Program-made: the position numbers and the translations under genes
Part shown: piece by piece, positions 45,247-53,928 of the stretch
Position numbering within the stretch: the first letter of the stretch is position 1
How the letters are laid out: every line of letters begins with the position of its first letter
Assembly: GCA_019745505.1 (NCBI GenBank)
Contig: JAIETE010000004.1
Span: 21,063-85,062, forward strand
Source of the DNA: Candidatus Obscuribacterales bacterium
GTDB taxonomy: Bacteria; Cyanobacteriota; Vampirovibrionia; Obscuribacterales; Obscuribacteraceae
Direction: 5' to 3'
Length of the DNA stretch: 64,000 nt
The notes under the pieces: generated by a model
What the model saw: only the letters and a program-made list of their open reading frames with translations
What the model was told of the DNA's origin: nothing
Databases searched by the model: none

Positions 45247-46341
45247 CTATTTCATGATCCGCCCTAAGGCTTCAGTCGCGCCTCTCAGCATCACAGCATC
45301 CAGGTTGTTGTCGGCTCTTAGAGTACCTGCTGTGTTGACACCCACTATTACGGAGGCATCCGAACCCGACGGTCCTATGCTTCCGTTGGTCGCACCTTGT
45401 AGCGAAGGCGCGGAGGCGTCTGCAGCAATAATGCTTGCGGCACCCCTGGAAGATAGTTCCTCTGCGCCTTTCTTCCATGCGTCCTTGTCGTCGGATTTAA
45501 CGGCATAGACGCTTCCGCCTGAGGTAATTAGTGTTTCGCTCGTACCATCTTTGCGGACTATTTCGGTGTGATACGAGAGTGGCTCGAAGTTGCCGTTTGT
45601 CAATCTAGCGATGTGTTTGAAGACCTTGACTCCGTTCTCATCTTCTACGCCGTCCGGATAGGATTCTAGTCCATCACATCCGATGGTGTTTACGTGTATA
45701 CCCTTTGCGATAGCAGCTTTTGACTCTGAAGTCCAATTGTAGGTGGCTCCGACTTTGTGAGGAGGCGCGTCGCCGATGAGAAAGAGCAACTTCGCAGTCT
45801 TTTCACGATCGGTCCAATGCAAATCATTGACTGCTGAATGCAGTCCGCAATCCACTGCTTCGGGACCGTCGCCGCCTCCCTCCGCGTTCAATTCAGAGAT
45901 ATTGTGCACAACCTGATCTATGTTTTCCGAAAAGTCAAAAACCTTCGTAACATAGTCGTCTCCTTTGTCTCTGTATGCCACCAGCCCAACCCTCACTATG
46001 GGCTTCTCTTTGCTGTCCCTGATTTGATTGACCATTGATTTCACTTTCGCTTTGACCGTGTCGATTTCTCCTTGCATGGATGAGGTTGTATCAATGCAAA
46101 AAGCAACGTCAAGGCGGGGGCGCTGCCCGTCTTTAGACTTAAGAGCCGGACCTACCAACTTCGAGTATGTGTCTTTTGGCTGTTTTGCACTCGTGTCTAT
46201 TGGTGTTGGTGCAATAGCTATTGTTGCAGCAGTGGGGGCGGCAGACGCGCTTTTCATTCCTTGCGCGTAGAGGTGTGAAATTAGACCGTGAACGACAAAG
46301 GCTGTCGCTACCGTGAGCAGAATTGTTTTAGGCGCGCGCAT
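45247..46341 (-). CDS. secreted VWA-domain protein
   Basis: A 364-aa protein with a signal peptide (about 1-26, ending SHLYA) and a von Willebrand factor A domain (about 75-270). The metal-adhesion site is DTTSS at 84-88, with the later FLIGDAPPHK segment for the other ligands. The region resembles VWA domains of alpha-kinase/vWKA proteins (VGLVAYRDKGDDYVTKVFDF; NAEGGGDGPEAVDCGL). The C-terminal 90 residues are Ala/Ser-rich and unrecognised. GAGG precedes the ATG. Likely an extracytoplasmic metal-dependent binding protein. Confidence 0.88.
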   Translation of the reverse strand: MRAPKTILLTVATAFVVHGLISHLYAQGMKSASAAPTAATIAIAPTPIDTSAKQPKDTYSKLVGPALKSKDGQRPRLDVAFCIDTTSSMQGEIDTVKAKVKSMVNQIRDSKEKPIVRVGLVAYRDKGDDYVTKVFDFSENIDQVVHNISELNAEGGGDGPEAVDCGLHSAVNDLHWTDREKTAKLLFLIGDAPPHKVGATYNWTSESKAAIAKGIHVNTIGCDGLESYPDGVEDENGVKVFKHIARLTNGNFEPLSYHTEIVRKDGTSETLITSGGSVYAVKSDDKDAWKKGAEELSSRGAASIIAADASAPSLQGATNGSIGPSGSDASVIVGVNTAGTLRADNNLDAVMLRGATEALGRIMK

Positions 46342-46545
46342 AAATTATCCTCGTGTGGCAGAGAGGTGGCGTATCGATAATGTGAGCCTGCGGCGCGGCA
46401 GGGGTTTGAGCAGTCCCAAGCCGCGCGCGGATGTCGAATTTGCTTAGTAAGTGATTCCAAAGCCGGAAAAAGCTCCGACTTTGGCAGTTTATTCTACAGC
46501 CGAGGCTGTGTACACCGGGTAAACCCCAGAGGTGATTGACTTGCG

Positions 46546-46761
46546 CTATTCATCGTTTTCGTCCTTGAATTTCGCCCACTTTCCCATGAGCTCGCATGCG
46601 ACAGCGACCATGTCTGGATCGAAGTCCTTTATATAATCCTTGTACTTGTCGAAGCGCACGTCCGTTCTTAGAGTTTCAAGAATTGCAAGTTCTGGCTGTC
46701 CACTGGAAAGCAGTTCAAGAAGTGCGTCCTGGAAGTCTAATAGTGTCTCCTCTTCAGGCAT
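46546..46761 (-). CDS. small partner protein of the MNIO enzyme
   Basis: A 71-aa acidic helical protein (LLDFQDALLELLSSGQPELA; FDKYKDYIKDFDPDMVAVAC). Its ATG lies inside the last codons of the MNIO gene (8-nt overlap), with GGAG 7 nt upstream, so the two are translationally coupled and expected at similar levels. The start (FQDALLELL ... RFDKYKDYI) faintly recalls the N-terminus of DUF2063/BufC-type MNIO partners (LQ.AL...L ... R...Y...V), but it is much shorter. I infer a substrate-recognition or stabilising subunit; the resemblance is weak and should be treated as a guess. Confidence 0.8.
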   Translation of the reverse strand: MPEEETLLDFQDALLELLSSGQPELAILETLRTDVRFDKYKDYIKDFDPDMVAVACELMGKWAKFKDENDE

Positions 46762-47632
46762 AACAATACTCCAGTATCTCTTCCATGGTTTCGAAATCCT
46801 CGCGAAATTCCTCCTGTGATTTTGAGTCCATCATGGTGTATCCCAGTCTTTCCAAAATCACAAATTCAACATCTGGGCAAAGTTTCAGTGCCAATGTCGC
46901 CAGGTTGAATACTTCTTGAGGAACGGCGTCGTCATGCGTATCGCGCCGTACTGCGGCGCGTTTGCCCGAGATTGAACTGCTCCAACTGCCGCCGGACAAA
47001 TGAATCTCTCGAACCTTTGAAAGTGGATAAGAATTCAGCAACTCCAATTCCGAAACGCCAAAGTTTGCGAGCTGACAATAAATATTGTGTACATCCAACA
47101 GAAGAAAACCATCAACAGAAGAAATCAATTGATCGATGAAGTCGCCTTGACGTTTTACATCTTCGAGCCCGAATGCGAATGCGAGATTCTCCAGACCTAC
47201 TGGGCATTGTGTCGCATCTGCATAGCGCTTCAACATCTCTTTGCCAATGCGCAGGGACTCCGAATTCATTGGTACTGCTAATGGTGCGCCTTGTGCAATC
47301 GGACCAGCTTCAGAGAATCCAAAATGCTCCGATGCGTGCACATACTTTCTGCTTCGAAACTCTTCTTTTGCAAACTCAAGCCACGCTTCCTGACGTTTGG
47401 AGAAGCGTGCCGATAAAGGCGATAAGTTGACGCCATGTCCGGTCAGTGCGCCTTTGTCGCTAAACTCGTCAAGAATGCCTTCGCACCATTCGCTGATGAC
47501 CGCACCATTCCACGCAAAGTCAAAGCTCCACTCTATCGCATGAACCTGATTGTTTTGAAACAGCGAAACTGTTGCCTGCTCGAAATCTTCCGTCGGCATC
47601 AGCGAAAGTCCAAGTTTAGGCTTCGTAGGCAT
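46754..47632 (-). CDS. DUF692/MNIO multinuclear non-heme iron oxidase
   Basis: A 292-aa TIM-barrel enzyme of the DUF692 family. The expected metal-binding residues are all present: H66 (LTGHGVN), H99, E102 and H103 (VHASEHFGF), E148 (GLENLAF), D180 and N183 (LLLDVHNIY), H211 (EIHLSGG), D231 and H233 (RRDTHDDAV), E261 (VILERLG). Characterised members (MbnB, TglH, ApyH, bufferin enzymes) oxidatively modify Cys or Asp/Asn side chains of ribosomally made peptides with iron and oxygen. It lies 30 nt after six genes for exported proteins that all end in Cys-Gly-x-Gly, so those tails are the likely substrate. ATG 47632 follows AGGT; an in-frame TTG lies 3 nt before it. Confidence 0.9.
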   Translation of the reverse strand: MPTKPKLGLSLMPTEDFEQATVSLFQNNQVHAIEWSFDFAWNGAVISEWCEGILDEFSDKGALTGHGVNLSPLSARFSKRQEAWLEFAKEEFRSRKYVHASEHFGFSEAGPIAQGAPLAVPMNSESLRIGKEMLKRYADATQCPVGLENLAFAFGLEDVKRQGDFIDQLISSVDGFLLLDVHNIYCQLANFGVSELELLNSYPLSKVREIHLSGGSWSSSISGKRAAVRRDTHDDAVPQEVFNLATLALKLCPDVEFVILERLGYTMMDSKSQEEFREDFETMEEILEYCYA

Positions 47633-47662
47633 CAATTCTACCTGTCATCGTTAACTCGTATT

Positions 47663-48670
47663 TTATCCCATCCCGCAGAAGCCGCTCACCCTGACCGGCG
47701 TCGCACTCCACCAAACTAGGTGTCCGCACATTCCACTCTGTGGATATAGGATGCTGTCATCCTTGATTCCAACCAGTTCAAATAGAATCTGTTTTTCAAT
47801 TTCTGCTGTTTCTGTTTTTCCCAGTAGGTAATACCATAGGACTAGGTCTCGGTGCGCTTTTCTTCGTATGTCGTTTTGTGGGGCTAGACGGTCCGTCATT
47901 TCTACAGCCCTTCTGCGGAGCATTTCACTTTCCTTGAAGTCTCTGTCACTGAACGGTGATATCTCTTTCTGTCTAAGCGAGAATTCTGCCGGGTTAGACT
48001 TTGGTATAGTGACTGGAATCAGGCTGTTGGAGAGTAAATTCAGAATGTATGTAGTTGCCTTAATCTCGGCTTCGTCAAAGGTTTCATTCTCTTTATAGTT
48101 CTCGAAGTCTGCCTCTAAAGCGGTGTTGCATCTCTTCAGTCCGACAAAATTTCCTGTTTCGCGATACATTCGCCATGCGATGAAGTGCAGTCCAAGTTTT
48201 GCGAACACGTCCGTTGATTTATTTAGTTGTTCCATCGCCATATCTATTGATGCGTTGGCAAGGAGCATATTTGCTTCCGTCGGGCGCAAAGCACTTGTAG
48301 AGTTTTGGTAAATGCTGCTTGCTTGAGTTGAACTTCCCCTTGAAGGTATTTGGTTTGTCCACGAAGAGATGATTACTTCCCAAGTTTCACGAGTCCAACC
48401 CTTGCTGGACTCATTTGCGAGATAAAGATTTCTCGTTTCGATCTCAGACTTCTCGATGTTACTCAGGTACTCTCTGGCCAACTGTAATAAGTACAGTGCG
48501 CGTATCTCCGGGGTGACCTTTGTGTTTTTGACGATCTTTTGTTCTATTGAATTGGAGGCTTCCAGAGTGAATTCAGGAAATGCGGGCAGTGGTGAACTGA
48601 GAATGCCACTGGCAAAAGCTATTGCTAGCAATGCCTTCCTCCGCTTCCGTTCGCTGTTCCGAGCTTTCAT
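47663..48670 (-). CDS. exported CGxG-tail paralogue 1 (class A)
   Basis: 335 aa. Signal peptide with a very basic start (KRRKALLAIAFASGILS, cleavage near PAFP). The body is alpha-helical repeat-like; its last third holds the block shared by all six paralogues (RRRAVEMTDRLAPQND; RKAHRDLVLWYYLLGK). The tail has CGHLVWW from C315 and ends with C332-G-M-G, the two cysteines being separated by 16 residues. GGAAG is 7 nt before the ATG at 48670; an upstream in-frame start at 48715 would bury the signal peptide. Last paralogue before the MNIO gene. No known domain assigned beyond TPR-like helices. Confidence 0.85.
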   Translation of the reverse strand: MKARNSERKRRKALLAIAFASGILSSPLPAFPEFTLEASNSIEQKIVKNTKVTPEIRALYLLQLAREYLSNIEKSEIETRNLYLANESSKGWTRETWEVIISSWTNQIPSRGSSTQASSIYQNSTSALRPTEANMLLANASIDMAMEQLNKSTDVFAKLGLHFIAWRMYRETGNFVGLKRCNTALEADFENYKENETFDEAEIKATTYILNLLSNSLIPVTIPKSNPAEFSLRQKEISPFSDRDFKESEMLRRRAVEMTDRLAPQNDIRRKAHRDLVLWYYLLGKTETAEIEKQILFELVGIKDDSILYPQSGMCGHLVWWSATPVRVSGFCGMG

Positions 48671-48695
48671 AGCTGAGCTTCCTTGATAGAAATCC

Positions 48696-49736
48696 CTAAC
48701 CCATTCCACATCCAATCTCCGCTACAGTTCCAGCCTTTCGCCACCAAACATCATGCCCACACATACCTGGTTGTGGATATAGAATGCTCTCGTCCCTAAT
48801 TCCTACGAGATCGAATAAAACGTTTTTCTCACTTTCAGCCTTTTCGCACTTGCCTAACCTTCGATACCAAAGTACTAAATCTCGATGTGCCCGCCTTCTT
48901 AAGTGATGTTCCGGCGGCAATCTGTCTGCGATTGCAAGAGCCCTAAGGCGTAGCTCTTCGCTTTCGCCGAAATCCTTTTCGGTAAACGACATCTCTTTAG
49001 GAAGAGTGTTTTCCAAGGAGGCGGTTGCATATGGACTATACTTGAGGTCTTCTGCGGAGATAAATGTTGGAATCAGATTGTGCGCCATCTGATTCAGAAC
49101 GGAGATTGTCTCATCTATCTCAATTTCGTCAATTGATGTTGCTCTCTCGCACTGCTGGAAGGCTCTTTCCAGTATCTCGTCGCAGTTTCGCATCCCCTCG
49201 ATATTTCCGGTTTCCTGAAATAACTGCGACGCGATCAAGTAAAGACGTAGTCTCGCCTCTCTATTAGTGCAGTTAGCGATCTGACGCAACGACTGATAGA
49301 TTGCTTGGTTGGCTAGGGTTTTCTCTCCTTCATTTAGAGTCTTCCTGGTTGCCGCACCCTCATTTGTTTTGGAGCTATAATGTCGTCTGACATCAATTTC
49401 TGAAAGTAGCACCCAGTCTCCAAGGCCTAATACATCCCATTGACGGATTTTCTTGTACCTCGATCTGCGGATTTCAGCATCATGCAAGCGAAGCAGTTGC
49501 ACTTCCACTTGGGCCTGTGCGCCTTCGGAAAGGTGCTTGCTCGCGTATTTGAGCAGTGATATTGCTCGCGATAATGAATCTGTTTTCTTTTCTTTCAATA
49601 TTGCGCGTACTTCAGGGTTCAAGGTTTCTTGCTTGCTTTCCGGAAAGCTGGGCAATGTCGAACTAAGTGCACCACTGGCAAATGCAATAGCTAACAATGC
49701 CTTCTTTCTCTTCAATTTCATGTTCCGAACTTTCAT
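48696..49736 (-). CDS. exported CGxG-tail paralogue 2 (class A)
   Basis: 346 aa. Signal peptide KLKRKKALLAIAFASGALSS, nearly identical to that of paralogue 1, pointing to a recent duplication. The shared C-terminal block reads LRLRALAIADRLPPEHHLRR and RAHRDLVLWYRRLGKCEKAE. The tail has C326 in GMCGHDVWW and ends C343-G-M-G with the same 16-residue gap. Extra internal cysteines exist in this copy (for example NCTNRE, MRNCDEI). The gene starts 24 nt after the stop of paralogue 3. Confidence 0.85.
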   Translation of the reverse strand: MKVRNMKLKRKKALLAIAFASGALSSTLPSFPESKQETLNPEVRAILKEKKTDSLSRAISLLKYASKHLSEGAQAQVEVQLLRLHDAEIRRSRYKKIRQWDVLGLGDWVLLSEIDVRRHYSSKTNEGAATRKTLNEGEKTLANQAIYQSLRQIANCTNREARLRLYLIASQLFQETGNIEGMRNCDEILERAFQQCERATSIDEIEIDETISVLNQMAHNLIPTFISAEDLKYSPYATASLENTLPKEMSFTEKDFGESEELRLRALAIADRLPPEHHLRRRAHRDLVLWYRRLGKCEKAESEKNVLFDLVGIRDESILYPQPGMCGHDVWWRKAGTVAEIGCGMG

Positions 49737-49760
49737 ACAGTTCTATCCCCGGCAGCAAAA

Positions 49761-50765
49761 CTAGCCCATACCGCAAGCGCCGGCAGATGTTCTTCTACTC
49801 GTTTCCCACCAGACGAGGTGACCACAACGTCCTTTTTGGGGGTATAGAATATTGTCGTCTTTTGCTCCCACTAACTTGAACAAGATTTGCTTCTGCTGTT
49901 CTGCCTTATCTTTCTTGCCAAGCTCCTTGTACCAGAGTGCTAAATCTCGGTGAGCTTTTCTTTTCACATGTTCGGTGTTTGGTAACCTATCCAGAATATT
50001 CGCGGCTTTCAGTTTTAGTCTTTCGCTATCTTCGAAATCCTTTTGGGTAAAGGGCTTTTGCTTTACCGGACTGTACCAAGGGTATGTGGGATCTTGAATT
50101 CGAATGGATACCAATTCATTTGCCCGTAAATTCAGCACTGAGGCTGCTGCCCTTATTTGTTCGAAATCAATTTCTTTATTTCTCTCGCATGAAAGCACGG
50201 CGCTTTCCAGTACTTTGTTGCATTTTTTCATGCCTTCGAGGTTTCCGATTTTTTTAAATAACTTCGATGCGATGAAGTACATGTTCAACTTCGCAAAGTC
50301 ACCAGAAGCAATATCCAGTTGTGTCACTGCTTGTTGGACTGCGGTGTTGGCAAGATTCAATCTCTGCTTTGAGTCAGATTTCGAATCCTGCGATTGATTT
50401 GTTTTGGTTTGAACGACACTGGCAATCTGGGGTGATTCTGTAGAAAAAAGGTCGGCCCATCCTTGAGCGCTGCTTTCCCATTTTTCTGGATTGCTGAGGA
50501 ACCAAGCATCAGCAGGTAAATTGTAGAACTGCATTTCAACCTTGATGATCGGTGTTTCTGTGAGATAGAGCCATGCTAGACGGAGTAAATTCGCTGCGCG
50601 AACTTCGGGTTTCATCGCCGCATTATGTACCAGGTGCTGAATCACGTCGTCTGTTTGTGCCACTTTGTTCTCGGCAGATGCAGGAAGTGGTGGCTCGGCA
50701 GCAATGATTCCACCCGCAAAAAGCAGTGCCAAAAAAGCCTTTTTCCTTTTCTCGTTGATTACCAT
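49761..50765 (-). CDS. exported CGxG-tail paralogue 3 (class A)
   Basis: 334 aa from the ATG at 50765, which begins the signal peptide (MVINEKRKKAFLALLFAGGI, cleavage near PASA). A 19-codon longer start at 50822 cannot be excluded because neither has a clear ribosome-binding site. The C-terminal block reads LKLKAANILDRLPNTEHVKR and KAHRDLALWYKELGKKDKAE. The tail has C314 in RCGHLVWWE and C331-G-M-G, again with 16 residues between. Together with paralogues 1 and 2 it forms the class with the conserved VWW insert. Confidence 0.84.
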   Translation of the reverse strand: MVINEKRKKAFLALLFAGGIIAAEPPLPASAENKVAQTDDVIQHLVHNAAMKPEVRAANLLRLAWLYLTETPIIKVEMQFYNLPADAWFLSNPEKWESSAQGWADLFSTESPQIASVVQTKTNQSQDSKSDSKQRLNLANTAVQQAVTQLDIASGDFAKLNMYFIASKLFKKIGNLEGMKKCNKVLESAVLSCERNKEIDFEQIRAAASVLNLRANELVSIRIQDPTYPWYSPVKQKPFTQKDFEDSERLKLKAANILDRLPNTEHVKRKAHRDLALWYKELGKKDKAEQQKQILFKLVGAKDDNILYPQKGRCGHLVWWETSRRTSAGACGMG

Positions 50766-50855
50766 GGCAAGTTCAATCGCCTCCGCTTCATGTTCGGACG
50801 CATCCGCTTTGTGTGAAGACATTCTACACGCATGTGCGCGTTTGAAGCGTGGTGA

Positions 50856-51845
50856 TTACCCCCTCCCGCATCCGGGGCATGGAGCGGGTGGCGGAAACAG
50901 CACATTGGGGTCATTTGACCCTAGCAGCGCTCCGAGTTTGCACAATTGTCGATTGTACTTATCTGTTTGTCCGTGCAGTTTGTACCAGGCGAGAAGATTT
51001 CTCTGCGCGAAGATGCGGTCGGAGTCTTTGGTCGGCAGTCTGTCGTAGAGCGCCATCGCGCGTAACCTGTACTTCTCTGCTGCGCTAAAATTCTGCTGGC
51101 TGACTGAGTATGAATGGTCCGATAGCTGATTGGAGACCATGCGCACGGGCGCTTGATTCATCGCATGGCGCCAGAATGGCATCGGCGCAAACAACTCAGC
51201 AAGCGAGTTCAGGTGGGCTGCAACTTCTTTGAGTTGTTTTGCCGTCAAGCTAGGGTTTTGTTCCTGGGTTGCAAGAGTTTTGTCTAATTCCGAGATCAGT
51301 CGCTGTTTCTTAGCCTTATTACCGGTAGATTCGTAGACTGGAATAGCGCTGAAAATCACATTGATTTTTTCGTTGCTTGTTGGTGCCATTCTGCTTGCCA
51401 TAGCCAGCGCGTCATCGGCAATTTTTGCTGCTTTCACCAGATCTTGCTGATGCTCGGCGTGGTCCCGTGCCTGGTCGCGCTCCATCTCCTCTTGCGACGT
51501 TCCATTCGGATAGCTGAACACGTGACGCTCGACCGTCATCGAGCTTGCCCATCCAAGCATCAGGCTGGGTTCGCTTTCCGCTTGAGGTTTCTTTCGCCAT
51601 AGTGTCAGAAACTTTTGAAAAGTGTCGTCTGCTTTCGACCGCATGCCGTTTTCACGGTATAGCCCGGCTAAATAGTAAAGCTGGTTGGCATAGCGAACGC
51701 TGAGATCTCTGTCCCGAGAATACTGGCGAAGTTCTCCCTCTGCCCGTGCGATATCTGCCTGATCCGCATGGGCTGGCAGGTTACCGGTTGCAACGCCGAG
51801 CAGCAAGGCGGACGATAGAGCTGATATGGATTTTGCTCGACGCAT
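50856..51845 (-). CDS. exported CGxG-tail paralogue 4 (class B)
   Basis: 329 aa. Signal peptide MRRAKSISALSSALLLGVAT, cleavage near PAHA. TPR-like region after it (YYLAGLYRENGMRSKADDTF), then the shared block (YRLRAMALYDRLPTKDSDR; FAQRNLLAWYKLHGQTDKY). The tail is compact: PCPGCGRG, with C323 and C326 as a CxxC pair before the final Gly-Arg-Gly. An upstream in-frame start at 51962 overlaps paralogue 5 and lacks a signal peptide, so I prefer 51845. Confidence 0.85.
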   Translation of the reverse strand: MRRAKSISALSSALLLGVATGNLPAHADQADIARAEGELRQYSRDRDLSVRYANQLYYLAGLYRENGMRSKADDTFQKFLTLWRKKPQAESEPSLMLGWASSMTVERHVFSYPNGTSQEEMERDQARDHAEHQQDLVKAAKIADDALAMASRMAPTSNEKINVIFSAIPVYESTGNKAKKQRLISELDKTLATQEQNPSLTAKQLKEVAAHLNSLAELFAPMPFWRHAMNQAPVRMVSNQLSDHSYSVSQQNFSAAEKYRLRAMALYDRLPTKDSDRIFAQRNLLAWYKLHGQTDKYNRQLCKLGALLGSNDPNVLFPPPAPCPGCGRG

Positions 51846-51937
51846 CGAAGAATGATCCCACGGATTCGGATTGAACCAATCTATCACGGGGTTCAATTCG
51901 TAGTCTGTGGGTAAAACCCTGAATTTGAGAGGGGCTT

Positions 51938-52888
51938 CTACCCCATTCCGCAGGCTGGGCAAGGTGGGGCTGGTGGGAACAATTTGTCTCGCTCTGTCGT
52001 ATGAAGCAATTTGCTCAATTGCTTTGTTTGATAATCGGCTTGCTGCTTTTGCCCATAGAGTTGGAACCAGAATGCGAGATTTCGCTGGGCGTCGATTCTG
52101 GTCGGATCGCCATCCGGAAGTCTGTTGTATTGGGCCATGGCTCGCAAGTGATAAGTTTCTGCCGCCTTGTAGTCTTTTTGTTTGACCGTGCCAGGTTTTG
52201 TCGGGGAATTGTCCGGGATTATTTTCATTTCTCCCATCATTCGTGCAGCGCGAAACGCAGGAGAAGGGGCGTACATTTGTCCCATTCGCAGAAGCATCAT
52301 GGCTACAGTTAGAATGCCGTCGCGTCCAAGCTTATCGTTGTCTTCGAGGACCTTTAATTCTTTGTCGTAAGCGGCGGTTCTCGACACCTCTTCAGGCTTC
52401 ATTCCGGCCATTCTGTAGCCTTGGATGGCGCGCAGACCATAATTCAATTTCTCGATTGAGTCGGCTGCACATTTATCGGCATACGGCTGCCCTTCTTGCA
52501 AAAGTTTTTCAGCGTGCTCCCGGAAATTTTTACGCGTTTTTTCCGGGAAGCTTGTTTCTGTGCTCAAGCTGAGTAAGGTCGTAGCATAAGCCGCGTACAT
52601 TGCCGGGAGTTTGCTGTTTGTCGGAGTGTCTTTTGTCTTTTGTGATTCGACCGCTTTCTTGAATGTATCGTCGGCTTCGCTTTGCATGCCGTTGCGAATG
52701 TAGGTGTCGGCTAGATTTGCAAGAAAAACCGGATATTGCGGGTTGGACTTTCCGACTTGCTTGACGAAATCGTTAAATCGCTTTTCTGCCTGCTCGACAG
52801 CTGCTTTATCAGCGAAAGCCGGTAAATTGCCCACGCTTACGCTCAGAGCGACAAGGGAAGTAAAAACTCTCATCGATTTGCTTTTCAT
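51938..52888 (-). CDS. exported CGxG-tail paralogue 5 (class B)
   Basis: 316 aa. Signal peptide MKSKSMRVFTSLVALSVSVG, cleavage near PAFA. A TPR-like unit (LANLADTYIRNGMQSEADDT) closely matches the one in paralogue 4. The shared block reads YHLRAMAQYNRLPDGDPTR and DAQRNLAFWFQLYGQKQQA. The protein ends PPCPACGMG with C310 and C313. A GGGG ribosome-binding stretch precedes the ATG at 52888. It starts 34 nt after the stop of paralogue 6. Confidence 0.86.
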   Translation of the reverse strand: MKSKSMRVFTSLVALSVSVGNLPAFADKAAVEQAEKRFNDFVKQVGKSNPQYPVFLANLADTYIRNGMQSEADDTFKKAVESQKTKDTPTNSKLPAMYAAYATTLLSLSTETSFPEKTRKNFREHAEKLLQEGQPYADKCAADSIEKLNYGLRAIQGYRMAGMKPEEVSRTAAYDKELKVLEDNDKLGRDGILTVAMMLLRMGQMYAPSPAFRAARMMGEMKIIPDNSPTKPGTVKQKDYKAAETYHLRAMAQYNRLPDGDPTRIDAQRNLAFWFQLYGQKQQADYQTKQLSKLLHTTERDKLFPPAPPCPACGMG

Positions 52889-52922
52889 AATGCCCCGCTC
52901 ACCGAACCGATAGCTCTTAATT

Positions 52923-53897
52923 TTACCCTCGACCACATCCATAGCACGGGTCGAATTTCGGAAAAAGAATTGTCTGGTCTGTTGTGTGCAATAGCTTGCT
53001 CAAGACCTGAATTTGGAAGTTTTCTTCTTTTGTTTGATTGAAGTAGCGATACCACTTTGCCAGTCGGCGATGAGCTTCTATCCTGCTGTAATCAGTCTCC
53101 GGCAGTCTGTCGAAAAGTTTGATGGCACGCAGTTCGTAACCTTCTGAGATTTTGAAGTCTGATTGACGCGCCAGCAAAGGATTCGGTGGCTCGGCGTCTG
53201 TGGCAAGAGTTTTGGGAAACATAGCCGCAAATCCTAAATTTGCGGGAGACTCGCAAAACGTCCTCGAGATTTCCATAAACTTTTCGGCGATGCGTGGGAT
53301 ATCGGCATTTTGCAATTTTGGGTCGTGTTCCAGAGATTGCAAAATTGTGTCGACAGCCTTCAGGCGTGCTTCTACCTGTTGAGTTCGTCCTAGAGATTTA
53401 TAGAACTTGATTGTTCCTATCATGTAATTGAGCCGACGATCTGAGTTGACTGGGAGTTTGCTGACCATCTCCAGTCCTTCCAGTACGATTTTTTCGGCAT
53501 TGGGCAAATCCGCTTCGTATGCAGCCTCCAGAACTGCATGCTCGTTCAATTGAGCGGCGGTCATTCCTTGTGTAAGCATGGGCTTGTAAGTAAGGCTCAG
53601 CGCCCAGCTCAACATCGAGCCTGGTACATCAAAGTTGTTTAAATGCGATCCAATTGCAATCGCTTTTCTGAAAGTGGTGTTTGCTTCACTTCTACGACCA
53701 TTTGCGACGTATGCGTTGGCCAATCCGATCAGTTGGAAAACGTAGGAAGCATTGTCGGTTTGCTTTTTGGCTTCGAACATCTTCACGCTAGCTTCAGCAG
53801 CTCTAAGCGCAGCAGGATTGTTTGCGCCCGCAGGAGTTGCCGCTGCCAGACCACAGATGAGTATTGAATTGAGAGCGATGCGAGATTTGAGTTTCAT
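52923..53897 (-). CDS. exported CGxG-tail paralogue 6 (class B), first gene of the MNIO operon
   Basis: 324 aa. Signal peptide MKLKSRIALNSILICGLAAA, cleavage near AGAN. TPR-like unit LIGLANAYVANGRRSEANTT, then the shared block YELRAIKLFDRLPETDYSR and EAHRRLAKWYRYFNQTKEEN. The tail is DPCYGCGRG with C318 and C321. As the 5'-most gene of the run its upstream region should hold the operon promoter. That region carries a (TTGGC)5 repeat 32-56 nt before the ATG and no clear ribosome-binding site. Confidence 0.86.
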   Translation of the reverse strand: MKLKSRIALNSILICGLAAATPAGANNPAALRAAEASVKMFEAKKQTDNASYVFQLIGLANAYVANGRRSEANTTFRKAIAIGSHLNNFDVPGSMLSWALSLTYKPMLTQGMTAAQLNEHAVLEAAYEADLPNAEKIVLEGLEMVSKLPVNSDRRLNYMIGTIKFYKSLGRTQQVEARLKAVDTILQSLEHDPKLQNADIPRIAEKFMEISRTFCESPANLGFAAMFPKTLATDAEPPNPLLARQSDFKISEGYELRAIKLFDRLPETDYSRIEAHRRLAKWYRYFNQTKEENFQIQVLSKLLHTTDQTILFPKFDPCYGCGRG

Positions 53898-53928
53898 GCG
53901 AATATTCTATTGCTTTGCTTAGTTTAGT

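Noticed and set aside
46457..46484. Hairpin CCAAAG...CTTTGG after the MNIO operon as its terminator
   Set aside because: The stem has an internal mismatch and there is no T run on the minus strand; too weak to call as a feature.
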